Below are positions 41,763 to 49,833 of a stretch of 64,000 nucleotides of DNA, one piece after another. Position 1 is the first letter of the stretch; every line of letters begins with the position of its first letter. This stretch comes from CAZZBM01 sp964652255 (GTDB lineage Bacteria > Bdellovibrionota > Bacteriovoracia > Bacteriovoracales > CAZZBM01). The notes below the pieces were generated by a model. That model had not been told where the DNA came from, made no database searches, and was given only the letters and a program-made list of their open reading frames with translations. A program made the position numbers and the translations under genes. The DNA lies in assembly GCA_964652255.1 (NCBI GenBank), contig CAZZBM010000001.1, positions 186,001 through 250,000 on the forward strand. Direction: 5' to 3'.

Positions 41763-43150
41763 TATCTTATTATATACAAATCAATTAATTCAATAACATG
41801 TTCATGAATCATTAATAAGAAATCTTTTTTTAAATGCGAATAATTCTTGTTTTTTCTATTCTTTACATCTACTTCTGTTTCCAACAGAATATTATCTATA
41901 CTTTTTTGAAGAGAAAAATTCTTTATAACTTTTAAAAAAATATGATTAGGATAAAAATAATCAGATTTTTCTAAACCATAGATTTTATTTAAAATTTTTT
42001 TAAATAAAATAATAAATTTTTTTTGATTTTCGTTATCTATTTTTCTCAAATATTTTTCAATATACTCTTTAATTATATTAAAATAATAATCTTCGATTTT
42101 ATTTTCTTCGAAATAAATTTTTATTTTACGATATAATTCATTTTTTAAATCTGATATTTTTTTATTTTCAAGACTTTCTTCTTCAATAAACTCCATTGGC
42201 AATAGAAAGATTTTTTGATGAATTTTTTCAATATTTTTTAAAAAAATCATCTGATCAAACCAAAAATAATATAAATCATTTTTATGAAATAAAAAATTAA
42301 GATCAAAAAATTTATCATAAAAAAAACATTCATAATTTATTAAGTATTTTAATGAAAAAATAAAAAAATCTTTATAATAAAAAGTAATATCATCTTTTTT
42401 TATTTTTTTAATATTAGTAATAAAATCTTCATAATGATTAAAACTAAACTCATTCTTCATTTGATCTTCTGATTTTTCTTTTTTAGTATCATTAAAGTTT
42501 TTAAAAACATAATAATAAAGATTATTGAACTTTATAATATAATTAGATTTTTTTGATTTTTTTTTATTGTCAATTTCAATAATTTCTTCATCACTAATTT
42601 CATATTTTATAAAAAATAAATTCTTTATTACAGACAAGAACTTAATTTTTATCATAGATTTTTCTAAAGAAAAAAGACTTTGATAGTGAATCATCATTAA
42701 TGAATTTTTTTTAAAAAAATAAAAAATTTCTCTATTTGTTTCTTTTAATAAAGATTTTTCTAGAACTTCATACAAATAACTTATTAAAGCTTCATTATGA
42801 GCTAAATAAAATTTTTTTAATTCTTCTTGAGAAGAATCTATGTTTTTTAGTCTAGAAAGTACTAAATTTCTTAATTTAATATATTCTTTTAAAAAAAATT
42901 TTATATTTTTTTTTGTGTTATTAAATTGATTTTCTAACTTTTTTGAATTAATTTTATTTTCTTTTGCAAATTTTTCATTAATTTTTTTAGTTAATTTATC
43001 AATAACTCTTAATAAATCATATTCTTGATTTATTGTTTCATAAAATTTACTTTCATATGGACAATGGATCTCTTTAAGTAATGGTAAAAAATCATTCTCA
43101 TAACTAAAAGTATTTTCTTCAGAAAAAAGATAAAATAATAAAGCTAACAT
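41759..43150 (-). CDS. Large Lys/Phe/Tyr-rich hypothetical exported protein
   Basis: A 463-residue protein with a short signal-like start (MLALLFYLFSEENTFSYEND). The rest is highly charged and aromatic (KKNIKFFLKEYIKLRNLVLS, ENKIEDYYFNIIKEYIEKYL), with long predicted helices and one early Cys. It resembles the lipoprotein at 28663-29742 in composition and could be a diverged relative, although I cannot align them with confidence. The codon use is extremely AT-rich even for this window. Confidence 0.55.
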   Translation of the reverse strand: MLALLFYLFSEENTFSYENDFLPLLKEIHCPYESKFYETINQEYDLLRVIDKLTKKINEKFAKENKINSKKLENQFNNTKKNIKFFLKEYIKLRNLVLSRLKNIDSSQEELKKFYLAHNEALISYLYEVLEKSLLKETNREIFYFFKKNSLMMIHYQSLFSLEKSMIKIKFLSVIKNLFFIKYEISDEEIIEIDNKKKSKKSNYIIKFNNLYYYVFKNFNDTKKEKSEDQMKNEFSFNHYEDFITNIKKIKKDDITFYYKDFFIFSLKYLINYECFFYDKFFDLNFLFHKNDLYYFWFDQMIFLKNIEKIHQKIFLLPMEFIEEESLENKKISDLKNELYRKIKIYFEENKIEDYYFNIIKEYIEKYLRKIDNENQKKFIILFKKILNKIYGLEKSDYFYPNHIFLKVIKNFSLQKSIDNILLETEVDVKNRKNKNYSHLKKDFLLMIHEHVIELIDLYIIRY

Positions 43151-43215
43151 AAGAAAAGAGTCATTTTATCAGAAATTCTTTTTAATAGGGTTTAGAGTAA
43201 AAAAATTACAAAATT

Positions 43216-43872
43216 TTACTCATTAACAGGTTCTTTTTTTGGTAGAAATCTCTTAACAAGAGTATAGATGAAATATAGTATTATTAAAGCTAAAATAAAC
43301 ATTTTAAATCTTTTTATGGTACTCAGAATAACATCACCATAGGTAGCAATAAAATAAAGCTGTAGAGGGGTTAAGGTGCCTACAACAATAAGATCAACTA
43401 GAAAGAATTTCCAGTAAGGGATTCTAAGCATTCCACAAACAATATGTCCAAAGAATCTAATTCCTGGGGTAAAACGAAAAACCCCACAAGCAAAATAGCT
43501 ATATTTATGGAACCATTCATTGATTTTTTCCATAGCTTCATCAGAAACAAATCTTTTTACAATTTTCCATTGTAAAATCTTTTTTCCATGAAAATAGCCT
43601 AAAAGATAGATAATAGTATCAGCAAATATCACACAAAAAGAAAGCCAGATCATGATAGTAGTTAAGTTTACAGGATTATAAACTCCTTCTGGAGGAGGAA
43701 AAAGATCTGGGTGCATCGCCATGTAGGCAATAAGACCTGAAGCTATTAAAGTCACTTCTTCAGGAATAGGGACTCCAAATCCTGAAAGAAGCATAAAAAA
43801 CATAATATAAGAATAAAGTTTTATAGGTTCATGGGCATAAGTTGATAAAAAAGCAAAGATCTTACTTTCCAT
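43216..43872 (-). CDS. DedA-family membrane protein
   Basis: A 218-residue integral membrane protein of the DedA/VTT family. The conserved motif GFGVPIPEEVTLIASGLIAY is in the first third and the second, FACGVFRFTPGIRFFGHI, contains the conserved Arg/Gly/Pro cluster. DedA proteins support lipid carrier scrambling and envelope homeostasis. The start is 3 bases after the SRPBCC gene's stop. Confidence 0.9.
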   Translation of the reverse strand: MESKIFAFLSTYAHEPIKLYSYIMFFMLLSGFGVPIPEEVTLIASGLIAYMAMHPDLFPPPEGVYNPVNLTTIMIWLSFCVIFADTIIYLLGYFHGKKILQWKIVKRFVSDEAMEKINEWFHKYSYFACGVFRFTPGIRFFGHIVCGMLRIPYWKFFLVDLIVVGTLTPLQLYFIATYGDVILSTIKRFKMFILALIILYFIYTLVKRFLPKKEPVNE

Positions 43873-43875
43873 GGT

Positions 43876-44337
43876 TTATTTCTTATTATCATGGTGAAAA
43901 AGACTTGTAAAATAGTCTTTATAGACTTTTTCTCGTTCTTTAAATAAAGAGTAAAGAATATATTTTATAGGAAAAGAGGAGCTATATTGAACCTTATCTT
44001 CAATGATAGAATGTTGATTAAGAGAAAAGATTCTATGTTCATGACTCCAACTTTTTAGTGGCCAAGGAAGGTGTTTTCCTTCATCAACAAAAAAGTAAGA
44101 ATGATGGTTTTGTTGAACCTGAGTAATAAGGCTTTCCCAGTGTAATCTTTTATAAAAAAGATTAAAAACAAGATGAATTTCAGCTCCAGGATAGTGTCCA
44201 TCATAACGTAAAATAGTAGATTTTTTAGGAAGCAATCTTTCAAAGAGTTTTTGATTAAAATGTTCTTTAACTTGTTCAAAGGGGTAAAAAATTTTTGTTT
44301 GAAAAAGAAATTCTTGCATATAGAAAAAAGATAACAT
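43876..44337 (-). CDS. SRPBCC-family (START/Bet v1-like) protein
   Basis: A 153-residue protein. HLVFNLFYKRLHWESLITQV and HEHRIFSLNQHSIIEDKVQY have the pattern of the SRPBCC lipid/ligand-binding fold, and many homologues of this type end with a YR/YK-rich helix as here (FKEREKVYKDYFTSLF). A second in-frame ATG seven codons in is also possible. It is upstream of dedA in a two-gene operon. The ligand is unknown. Confidence 0.65.
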   Translation of the reverse strand: MLSFFYMQEFLFQTKIFYPFEQVKEHFNQKLFERLLPKKSTILRYDGHYPGAEIHLVFNLFYKRLHWESLITQVQQNHHSYFFVDEGKHLPWPLKSWSHEHRIFSLNQHSIIEDKVQYSSSFPIKYILYSLFKEREKVYKDYFTSLFHHDNKK

Positions 44338-44383
44338 AATTTTAAGTTGAATAAAGTATTTTTTATAAAAAGGAGTTTAAATA

Positions 44384-44758
44384 ATGTTAGACATTGGTTT
44401 ATTTTTTTTAAGATTAAGTTTTGGTGGGGTTATGATCTTTTTCCATGGGTGGCCTAAATTAATCAATTTTACGGAATTATCTTTAACATTTGCTGATCCT
44501 TTAAACATTGGTTCTAAAATTTCTCTGGTTTTAGTTATTTTTGCAGAAGTTTTTTGTGCTGGAGCTTTAGTAGTAGGTTTATTTACAAGATTAGCAAGTA
44601 TTCCTCTTTTTACAACTATGTTAGTGGCTTTATTAAAGGTTCATGCTCTTGATCCTTGGTCTGCTAAAATGCTCCCTCTTCTTTACGCTTTTGCTTTTTT
44701 TGGACTTATGTTTACAGGAGGAGGAAGACTTGCAATTTCTGAGATTTTTAAAAAATAG
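44384..44758 (+). CDS. DoxX-family membrane protein
   Basis: A 124-residue four-helix membrane protein with the DoxX start LFFLRLSFGGVMIFFHGWPK and LVVGLFTRLASIPLFTTM. DoxX/DoxD proteins occur in redox and stress contexts. The Shine-Dalgarno AAGGAG is 8 bases before the ATG, unlike many other genes here. Its 3' end overlaps a small membrane-protein frame. Confidence 0.88.
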   Translation: MLDIGLFFLRLSFGGVMIFFHGWPKLINFTELSLTFADPLNIGSKISLVLVIFAEVFCAGALVVGLFTRLASIPLFTTMLVALLKVHALDPWSAKMLPLLYAFAFFGLMFTGGGRLAISEIFKK

Positions 44759-44849
44759 TTTTTTTAAATCTATTGCTTCTATGATTATAGGAACAGCTAT
44801 TATTTTAGGAGTCGTTTTTTTTGTAGGTTTGTTGTGGAATTTTTTTTAG
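44730..44849 (+). CDS. Small single-helix membrane protein, 39 residues
   Basis: A TTG start at 44730, 5 bases after GGAGGAGGAAG, which would be a good ribosome-binding site although it also encodes a Gly run of DoxX. The product ends with one hydrophobic helix (MIIGTAIILGVVFFVGLLWN) behind a basic segment (FLKNSFFKS). A shorter start, ATG at 44781, is possible. No family is recognised. Confidence 0.4.
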   Translation: MQFLRFLKNSFFKSIASMIIGTAIILGVVFFVGLLWNFF

Positions 44850-45007
44850 ACCATAAAAAATTTTTTATTGCTCTAAAAAAATTAGAGCAACTTATAGAAC
44901 AAGGTGATGCTCATAAAACTCTTCTTTTTCTAGAAGAAGAGTTTGAAAATGAGCTTGCCCTTTATAAGCATGATTTAGATTTTTCTTTAAGACACAAACA
45001 TGATTGA
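44834..45007 (+). CDS. Small acidic/helical hypothetical protein, 57 residues
   Basis: GTG-started frame ending inside the start of the GlmU-like gene (overlap of 8 bases). The product (FFIALKKLEQLIEQGDAHKT ... FEEEFEN) looks like a short amphipathic helical hairpin. It fills the gap between the small membrane protein and the GlmU-like gene, with overlaps at both ends. No function is suggested. Confidence 0.5.
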   Translation: MEFFLDHKKFFIALKKLEQLIEQGDAHKTLLFLEEEFENELALYKHDLDFSLRHKHD

Positions 45008-45908
45008 TTATGTGATTTTATGTGCGGGTAAGGGTACTCGTTTAAAGAGTTTTATCCCAAAGCCTTTTGTTCCTATTTATGGAAAAAGTTCTACTGAGTA
45101 TCTTTTGGATTTGATTTCAGAAGAGCCTTATTTAGTTTTAAGTCCAGAGAATGTTGTTTATAAAAAAAATCTTCGTGGAAAGATTATTATTCAAGAAAAG
45201 CCTTTAGGGACAGCTCATGCTGTAGAATGTTTTTTAAAAGAAGGGACAAAGAGTGATTATGTTTTTGTTCTTTTAGGAGATATGCCTTTAATCAAAGAGA
45301 CTTCTTTTAAGAAATTTTTAACCCATAGACCTAAGCATTATGTTTTAGGGGTAGCTTCTTTAAAAAATCCTCAAGGTTATGGAAGAGTTTTTAAGACAGA
45401 GAAAGGTTTTTTTACCAAATCAGATCAAGAATTATCTGAAGAAGAGAGAAATCATTCTCTGATTAGTACGGGATTTTGTTTAATCAATAGAAAATATTTA
45501 GAAGAAGCCTTACCTAAAATTGCTTTTAGAGGAGAAGAGAAGCCTTTACCTGGAATTTTTAAAGGGAATTTAGAGGGTGAACTGATTGAGATGGAGGAGG
45601 AGGAGTCTTTAGGGATTAATACTCCTGAAGAATTTCAAAAAGTGAGTGAAATTTTAAGAAAGAGAATTATTAAATTTCATGAAGATCAGGGAGTTATCTT
45701 TAAAGATAAAGAAAAAGTTTTCATTGATAGTACGGTAAAAATTAAACCTGGAGTGATCATTGGATCTCATGTGACTTTAAAGGGAGAAACTTTTTTAGAA
45801 AGTGGTGTCAGTATTGAAGATAATTTAATCTTAGAAGATAAGACTATTCATGAGAACACTCATGTTACTGAAGAATTCTTAAGAAATTCTAATTCATATT
45901 CTTTTTGA
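45000..45908 (+). CDS. GlmU-like nucleotidyltransferase lacking the acetyltransferase part
   Basis: The uridylyltransferase domain of GlmU is clear: YVILCAGKGTRLKSFIPKPF, the QEKPLGTAHAVECF motif, FVLLGDMPLI and PQGYGRVF. After SLGINTPEEFQ come about 80 residues with only the first turns of a left-handed beta helix (STVKIKPGVIIGSHVTL). A full GlmU has about 450 residues and an acetyltransferase domain; this one has 302. It may make UDP-GlcNAc or another UDP-sugar from a sugar-1-phosphate supplied by a kinase such as the APH-RapZ protein. The 3' end overlaps lipB by 49 bases. Confidence 0.75.
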   Translation: MIDYVILCAGKGTRLKSFIPKPFVPIYGKSSTEYLLDLISEEPYLVLSPENVVYKKNLRGKIIIQEKPLGTAHAVECFLKEGTKSDYVFVLLGDMPLIKETSFKKFLTHRPKHYVLGVASLKNPQGYGRVFKTEKGFFTKSDQELSEEERNHSLISTGFCLINRKYLEEALPKIAFRGEEKPLPGIFKGNLEGELIEMEEEESLGINTPEEFQKVSEILRKRIIKFHEDQGVIFKDKEKVFIDSTVKIKPGVIIGSHVTLKGETFLESGVSIEDNLILEDKTIHENTHVTEEFLRNSNSYSF

Positions 45909-46480
45909 AAAGATTTTTGTAGATATTTTTTTAAATCTTGTTCATTAAAAACAAAAAAATCTTTTAATCCTTTATACTGATCTGGTTGAAGAGAGCAGGG
46001 CTTTAGTAAAGCAATCATTTTTTGATCTAAAGATAGATTGAGGGCTATGCCATGAAAAGTCACTCTTTGATCAACTCCTAAGCCAATAGAGAGAATTTTT
46101 TTATTATTAAACCAGAGACCATCTTGAATAGAAAAAGTTTCAGAGAAGAATTCTTCTAGAGATTTTTTCATAGTTTGAAGGAGAAAGTAAAAAATTTTTT
46201 TTAAACTTCTTTGGGGGCTAAGATAGAAGTGAGTATAGAGGATAAATTGATCAAGATGATGAAAAGTCCAAGTTCCTCCTCGTTTAACAAGATAGGTTGG
46301 GTATTGTTGTTCTTTTAAAAGATCTTTTTTATTTTCAGCTAAAGTATAGCAAGGATAATGGGAAGTAATAAAAAAATAATCTTCATGAGAAGATCTTACT
46401 TTTTGACAAAATTCTTTTTGAAGATTCAAAGCTTCTAAGAAAAAAGTTTTCTCTTTAAGATAGAACATGGAGAAAATCAC
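45860..46480 (-). CDS. lipB: Octanoyltransferase LipB
   Basis: Transfers octanoyl from acyl carrier protein to lipoyl domains. The start of the active site LVKRGGTWTFHHLDQFILY replaces the common RGGQVTYHGPGQ, a notable change. The catalytic Lys is in NNKKILSIGLGV and the Cys in LLKPCSLQPDQY. The length of 206 residues is normal. It overlaps lipA by 26 bases and the convergent GlmU-like gene by 49. It supplies the lipoate needed by both E2 proteins in this window. Confidence 0.85.
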   Translation of the reverse strand: MIFSMFYLKEKTFFLEALNLQKEFCQKVRSSHEDYFFITSHYPCYTLAENKKDLLKEQQYPTYLVKRGGTWTFHHLDQFILYTHFYLSPQRSLKKIFYFLLQTMKKSLEEFFSETFSIQDGLWFNNKKILSIGLGVDQRVTFHGIALNLSLDQKMIALLKPCSLQPDQYKGLKDFFVFNEQDLKKYLQKSFQKEYELEFLKNSSVT

Positions 46481-47297
46481 TGGCTCGATAAGAACTTCTC
46501 ACTAAAGGACCTGAGACTACAAATTTAAAACCAAGATTTTGTGCAAAATTTTTAATTTCTTGAAATTCTTCTTGAGAATAAAATTTTTTAACAGGAAGTT
46601 GTTTAGAGCTAGGTTGTAGATATTGACCAAAGGTGATAATATCCACTTTAATTTTTTTGAGATCAAAAAGAGTTTCATGAATTTCATCTAGGTTTTCTCC
46701 CAAGCCCAACATGAGAGAAGTTTTAGTATAGATTTTAGGGTAAAATTTTTTATAAAATTCTAAACATTTTAGAGTTTGTTCATAGCTTGCTCTTCTGTCT
46801 CTTACGTATCTAGTAAGAGATTTTACCACTTCAATATTCTGAGCAATAACAAAAGGTTCGCTTGAAGCTAGTTGATGCATAAGATGTTCTTGTCCTTGAA
46901 AATCAGGAATAAGGACTTCAATTTTTGTTTGAGGACAGGTTTTTTTTACTACTTGAATGACTTTAGAAAAGTGTTCACTTCCTTGATCTATAAGATCATC
47001 TCTATCGACACTAGTAATCACCACATACTTCAAATTTAACTCTTGAACTGTTTGGGCGACTAGTTCTGGTTCATGGGGATTAACTGGCAAGCCTTCTTTT
47101 GAACTTTTAATATGGCAAAATCTACAACCTCTTGTACAGGTATCTCCTAAAATCATCATGGTGGCTGTTCCTGTAGACCAGCATTCTGAAAGATTAGGGC
47201 ATTGAGCTTCTTCACAAACTGTATATAAATTTTTTTCTCTGAGAGATTTTTTTACTTGAACATATTCTGTTTTAAGAGGAAGTGATATTTTATACAT
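46455..47297 (-). CDS. lipA: Lipoyl synthase LipA
   Basis: Radical SAM enzyme that inserts two sulfurs into protein-bound octanoyl groups. The auxiliary cluster is in CEEAQCPNLSECW (CxxxxCxxxxxC), the radical SAM cluster in GDTCTRGCRFCHI (CxxxCxxC), and the C-terminal Ser motif is SGPLVRSSYRA. The length of 280 residues is a little below usual. The ATG shares bases with the stop of a tiny membrane-protein frame upstream (TAATG). Confidence 0.95.
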   Translation of the reverse strand: MYKISLPLKTEYVQVKKSLREKNLYTVCEEAQCPNLSECWSTGTATMMILGDTCTRGCRFCHIKSSKEGLPVNPHEPELVAQTVQELNLKYVVITSVDRDDLIDQGSEHFSKVIQVVKKTCPQTKIEVLIPDFQGQEHLMHQLASSEPFVIAQNIEVVKSLTRYVRDRRASYEQTLKCLEFYKKFYPKIYTKTSLMLGLGENLDEIHETLFDLKKIKVDIITFGQYLQPSSKQLPVKKFYSQEEFQEIKNFAQNLGFKFVVSGPLVRSSYRASDFLHVLS

Positions 47298-47395
47298 TAG
47301 TCTTTAAAACTTTTTACAATAAAATAGAATATAAGCAAACCAGAAAACAAACTAATGGGAATTAAATAAGGATAATATTGTTTTAAAGTTTCCAC
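47297..47395 (-). CDS. Tiny membrane protein, 32 residues
   Basis: A GTG-started frame between the ABC ATPase gene (13-base overlap) and lipA (TAATG overlap). The peptide has one hydrophobic helix (YLIPISLFSGLLIFYFIV) with a polar C-terminal KSFKD. The exact fit between genes and the hydrophobic composition favour it being real; a regulatory leader is another possibility. Confidence 0.45.
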   Translation of the reverse strand: METLKQYYPYLIPISLFSGLLIFYFIVKSFKD

Positions 47396-48270
47396 AGCTG
47401 ATAATCTTCTATGGAGAAGCTTACCTCTTCTTTTAAGTCTTTTTCAAGTAAAAAAGTAGCTTTAAACTTAAGGCCATTTTTAGATAGATGAACTAATCTT
47501 TTTTCTCGTGTAATTTCTGTTGTCACAAAATTAGCTTTAAAAAGACCATGTTCTTGAACCAGAGTTTTTTCCGGTCTAAAAAAAAGAAGATAATGACCTT
47601 TGGTGAGTGCTTGAGTTGTAAGAAATTTTCCCAAAGGAGTTTCAAGATAATCTTCTTTAGATTCAGCAATGAGGTGATTAAAAGGACCTAAAAATCTAGC
47701 CACTTCAAAATATTGACTCTTCTCATAGAGGTTTTTAAAAGAGCCTTTTTCTTTAATATTTCCAGAGATAAGAACATGAACATAGAGATCTAAGACATCT
47801 TCTAATTGATGAGTGACGTAAAGAATTTTATGATTTCTTTCTAAGGCAATTCTTTTTAAAAAATCTAGTAAGGATTTTCTTAGTTCTTCATCAAGTCCAA
47901 CAAAAACTTCATCTAGAAGATAGACTTTTTCCCTCTCTACAAGAATTTTTGCCAATAAAACTCTTTTTTTTTGTCCGGAGGAGAGGCTTTGAAGGGGATG
48001 ATAAACTTTAATATCAAGTTCCACATCAGAGAGGGCACTTCTAGCGGAGTTTTCATCTGTAGCTAGAAAGTCCAAGACTGAGACTTGATCATTGATTTCA
48101 CTAAGATAAGTAGCTTGATACTCTTTTTCTATGGCTTTTAAAAGGGTAGTCTTACCGCTTCCACTAGGGCCAATAAGAGCTTGGACCCCTTCTTTGAGTT
48201 CTATTTCTATTGAAGAAATTCCTTCAATGGTGCGTTCATCATGGTAGAATTCTTTAAGTTGAATCTTCAT
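47383..48270 (-). CDS. ABC transporter ATP-binding protein with C-terminal TOBE-like domain
   Basis: An ATPase subunit with Walker A IGPSGSGKTTLLKAI, signature SLSSGQKKRVLLAK, Walker B VYLLDEVFVGLD and the switch His in VTHQLEDVL. The C-terminal 80 residues (LFFRPEKTLVQEHGLF ... KATFLLEKDL) look like the TOBE-type regulatory domain of ModC/PotA-like importers. The likely substrate is an anion or sugar, but no permease or binding-protein gene is adjacent. It is 295 residues long. Confidence 0.82.
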   Translation of the reverse strand: MKIQLKEFYHDERTIEGISSIEIELKEGVQALIGPSGSGKTTLLKAIEKEYQATYLSEINDQVSVLDFLATDENSARSALSDVELDIKVYHPLQSLSSGQKKRVLLAKILVEREKVYLLDEVFVGLDEELRKSLLDFLKRIALERNHKILYVTHQLEDVLDLYVHVLISGNIKEKGSFKNLYEKSQYFEVARFLGPFNHLIAESKEDYLETPLGKFLTTQALTKGHYLLFFRPEKTLVQEHGLFKANFVTTEITREKRLVHLSKNGLKFKATFLLEKDLKEEVSFSIEDYQLWKL

Positions 48271-48294
48271 TAAGGGACTTTTTTATAAAAAATC

Positions 48295-48324
48295 TTGCAA
48301 AGTGACTAGTTTTTTTTGTAAATT
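48295..48324 (+). promoter_or_regulatory. Promoter of the 48332 gene (leaderless type)
   Basis: TTGCAA (48295-48300), an 18-base spacer and TAAATT (48319-48324). The -10 ends 7 bases before the ATG at 48332. An alternative in-frame ATG at 48302 lies inside the promoter and is rejected. Confidence 0.5.
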
Positions 48325-48331
48325 AATTCTT

Positions 48332-48661
48332 ATGCATCCTTTTAGAGATGAAATTCAAGAGTATCTTCAAGAGAGACTTCAAGAAAATTTTTTTGTTCAT
48401 ATTGAGAGAGATGGGGAAGATTGGATTCTTTCAGCGACAAGAAAAAATCCTCCTTTAACTTTTTTCTTGAAATTAGAAGATATTCCTCCTGTTTTATTTG
48501 ATGAGATTAAAGAGGCTTTTGTTCTTTTTTTTGAAAAACCTCTTTCTATTGTTCATAAATGGACTCCTACAAAAATTCAAGATTATAACTGTTACTATAA
48601 GGTTTCAAGAGAAGACTTAGAACTTACTCTTGAAGCAGATAAACTTATTAAAAACTCATGA
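48332..48661 (+). CDS. Hypothetical acidic protein, 109 residues
   Basis: Begins MHPFRDEIQEYLQERLQENF. The rest is alternating helix and strand with no signal or membrane segment. I chose the start at 48332 because the -10 box and spacer fit it and because the ten codons before it overlap the promoter. It ends inside the start of the next lipoprotein gene (ATGA-type overlap). No family is recognised. Confidence 0.55.
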   Translation: MHPFRDEIQEYLQERLQENFFVHIERDGEDWILSATRKNPPLTFFLKLEDIPPVLFDEIKEAFVLFFEKPLSIVHKWTPTKIQDYNCYYKVSREDLELTLEADKLIKNS

Positions 48662-49119
48662 GATCTTCTTTATTTATTCTTTTTCTTACTCTTGTTTTAT
48701 CATTTTCCTGCTATGAAAAAAATTGTCCCAAAGAAGAATCAAAAGAAATTACTTTTCCTCCTGTGAATAGTATTTTTTCAACTTCAACTTCTCTTCAAAA
48801 AAAAACTCTTATTCTTATCATAAATAACCAAGGTTTTTTAAAGATCAGCAAAGAAAGTAAAAGATTACAAGAAAATTATCTTCAATATAATATTTTTTCT
48901 TCTATTGATGGGACACCTAGATTGGTAGATAAAGAATTAATTCCTTTTAAGATTATTTATGTTCATTGTGATCAATTAGATCATCCTATTATTCAAGCCT
49001 TAAGCAGAACTTCTTTTGATCAATTCTATGTTCTTTTAACAAAAAACAATACTTACAAACTAGTCTTAGTTGAAAGATTCACAGGACAAGAAAACAACCA
49101 ATACAAGATTGTTTTTTAA
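48658..49119 (+). CDS. Hypothetical lipoprotein, 153 residues
   Basis: Signal MRSSLFILFLTLVLSFSC gives a lipidated Cys 18, followed by an acidic/lysine-rich mature start (YEKNCPKEESKEI). The rest holds strands such as TLILIINNQGFLKI, FKIIYVHCDQL and FYVLLTKNNTYKLVLVERF. No known domain is seen, although the strand-rich end resembles that of the next gene's product. It is translationally coupled to the preceding gene. Confidence 0.55.
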   Translation: MRSSLFILFLTLVLSFSCYEKNCPKEESKEITFPPVNSIFSTSTSLQKKTLILIINNQGFLKISKESKRLQENYLQYNIFSSIDGTPRLVDKELIPFKIIYVHCDQLDHPIIQALSRTSFDQFYVLLTKNNTYKLVLVERFTGQENNQYKIVF

Positions 49120-49169
49120 TTTTTTGTCATTTTTATCTCCTTTATTCTTTTTATAAGATTTTTCTGTTA

Positions 49170-49182
49170 AAGAGAGTCTCTT
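49170..49182 (+). repeat. Short palindrome before a start codon
   Basis: AAGAGAGTCTCTT is symmetric around its central G and ends at the base before the ATG of the 49183 gene. It is short and may be chance, but repeats the pattern seen at other starts here. Confidence 0.3.
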
Positions 49183-49728
49183 ATGTTTAAAACAACAATG
49201 TTATCTTTTTGGATAATTTTATCTTCAACTTTTAATCAAAATCAGGTTACTAATGACATAGTCACTCCTATGATCAATAATCCTAATGATGTTGCTAGAG
49301 TGTATTTAGATAAAGCTCCTCCAGCCTTAACTTTAATTCCAGTTCAACCCAATGATCATATTTTAAGTATAGATACAAGTGCTTTTTCTTTTGTCACTGT
49401 AGAGAAATCTGCCACTTTAATGATTCCTAATAAGGATATTACCTTTGTTTTTAACCAGACTATTCTTCAAGATAGATTTTTTGTTATTAATAATAATGAA
49501 ACTCATACTTTAAATTTATTTCTTTTAAATACCAAGCATCCTTTAAAAGATATAATTTTAGAGATTCTTTATGATCTTTACCAATCTCCTCACACCTATA
49601 TATTTCTTTATATAAAGCAAAATAATGAACAAGATCAAAAGTATTTATCTACCTTCAATAAGGATCAAATCTTCATTGGAAACAATGCTAATATGGATTT
49701 TTACATGGTAAAAATAACATTAGAGTAG
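49183..49728 (+). CDS. Hypothetical exported protein, 181 residues
   Basis: MFKTTMLSFWIILSSTFNQN is a likely signal peptide without a lipobox Cys. The mature part is Asn/Ile-rich and beta-predicted (TLMIPNKDITFVFNQTIL, RFFVINNNETHTLNLFLL, IFLYIKQNNEQDQ). It could be a periplasmic partner of the previous lipoprotein: both have an internal stretch of the form xxxFYMVKI/xxxYKLVLV. No family is recognised. Confidence 0.5.
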   Translation: MFKTTMLSFWIILSSTFNQNQVTNDIVTPMINNPNDVARVYLDKAPPALTLIPVQPNDHILSIDTSAFSFVTVEKSATLMIPNKDITFVFNQTILQDRFFVINNNETHTLNLFLLNTKHPLKDIILEILYDLYQSPHTYIFLYIKQNNEQDQKYLSTFNKDQIFIGNNANMDFYMVKITLE

Positions 49729-49833
49729 AACTAATTCTTAATAAAAAGAAAGATTAAAATTTCACTAAATCCTATTTTTGAAAAAAATACTTTCAGGCTT
49801 TTCTTTAAAAAAAAGACAATATAAGTCAACTTT

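Noticed and set aside
48302..48331. Upstream ATG at 48302 for the hypothetical gene
   Set aside because: It overlaps the predicted spacer of the promoter, and the protein from 48332 is complete.
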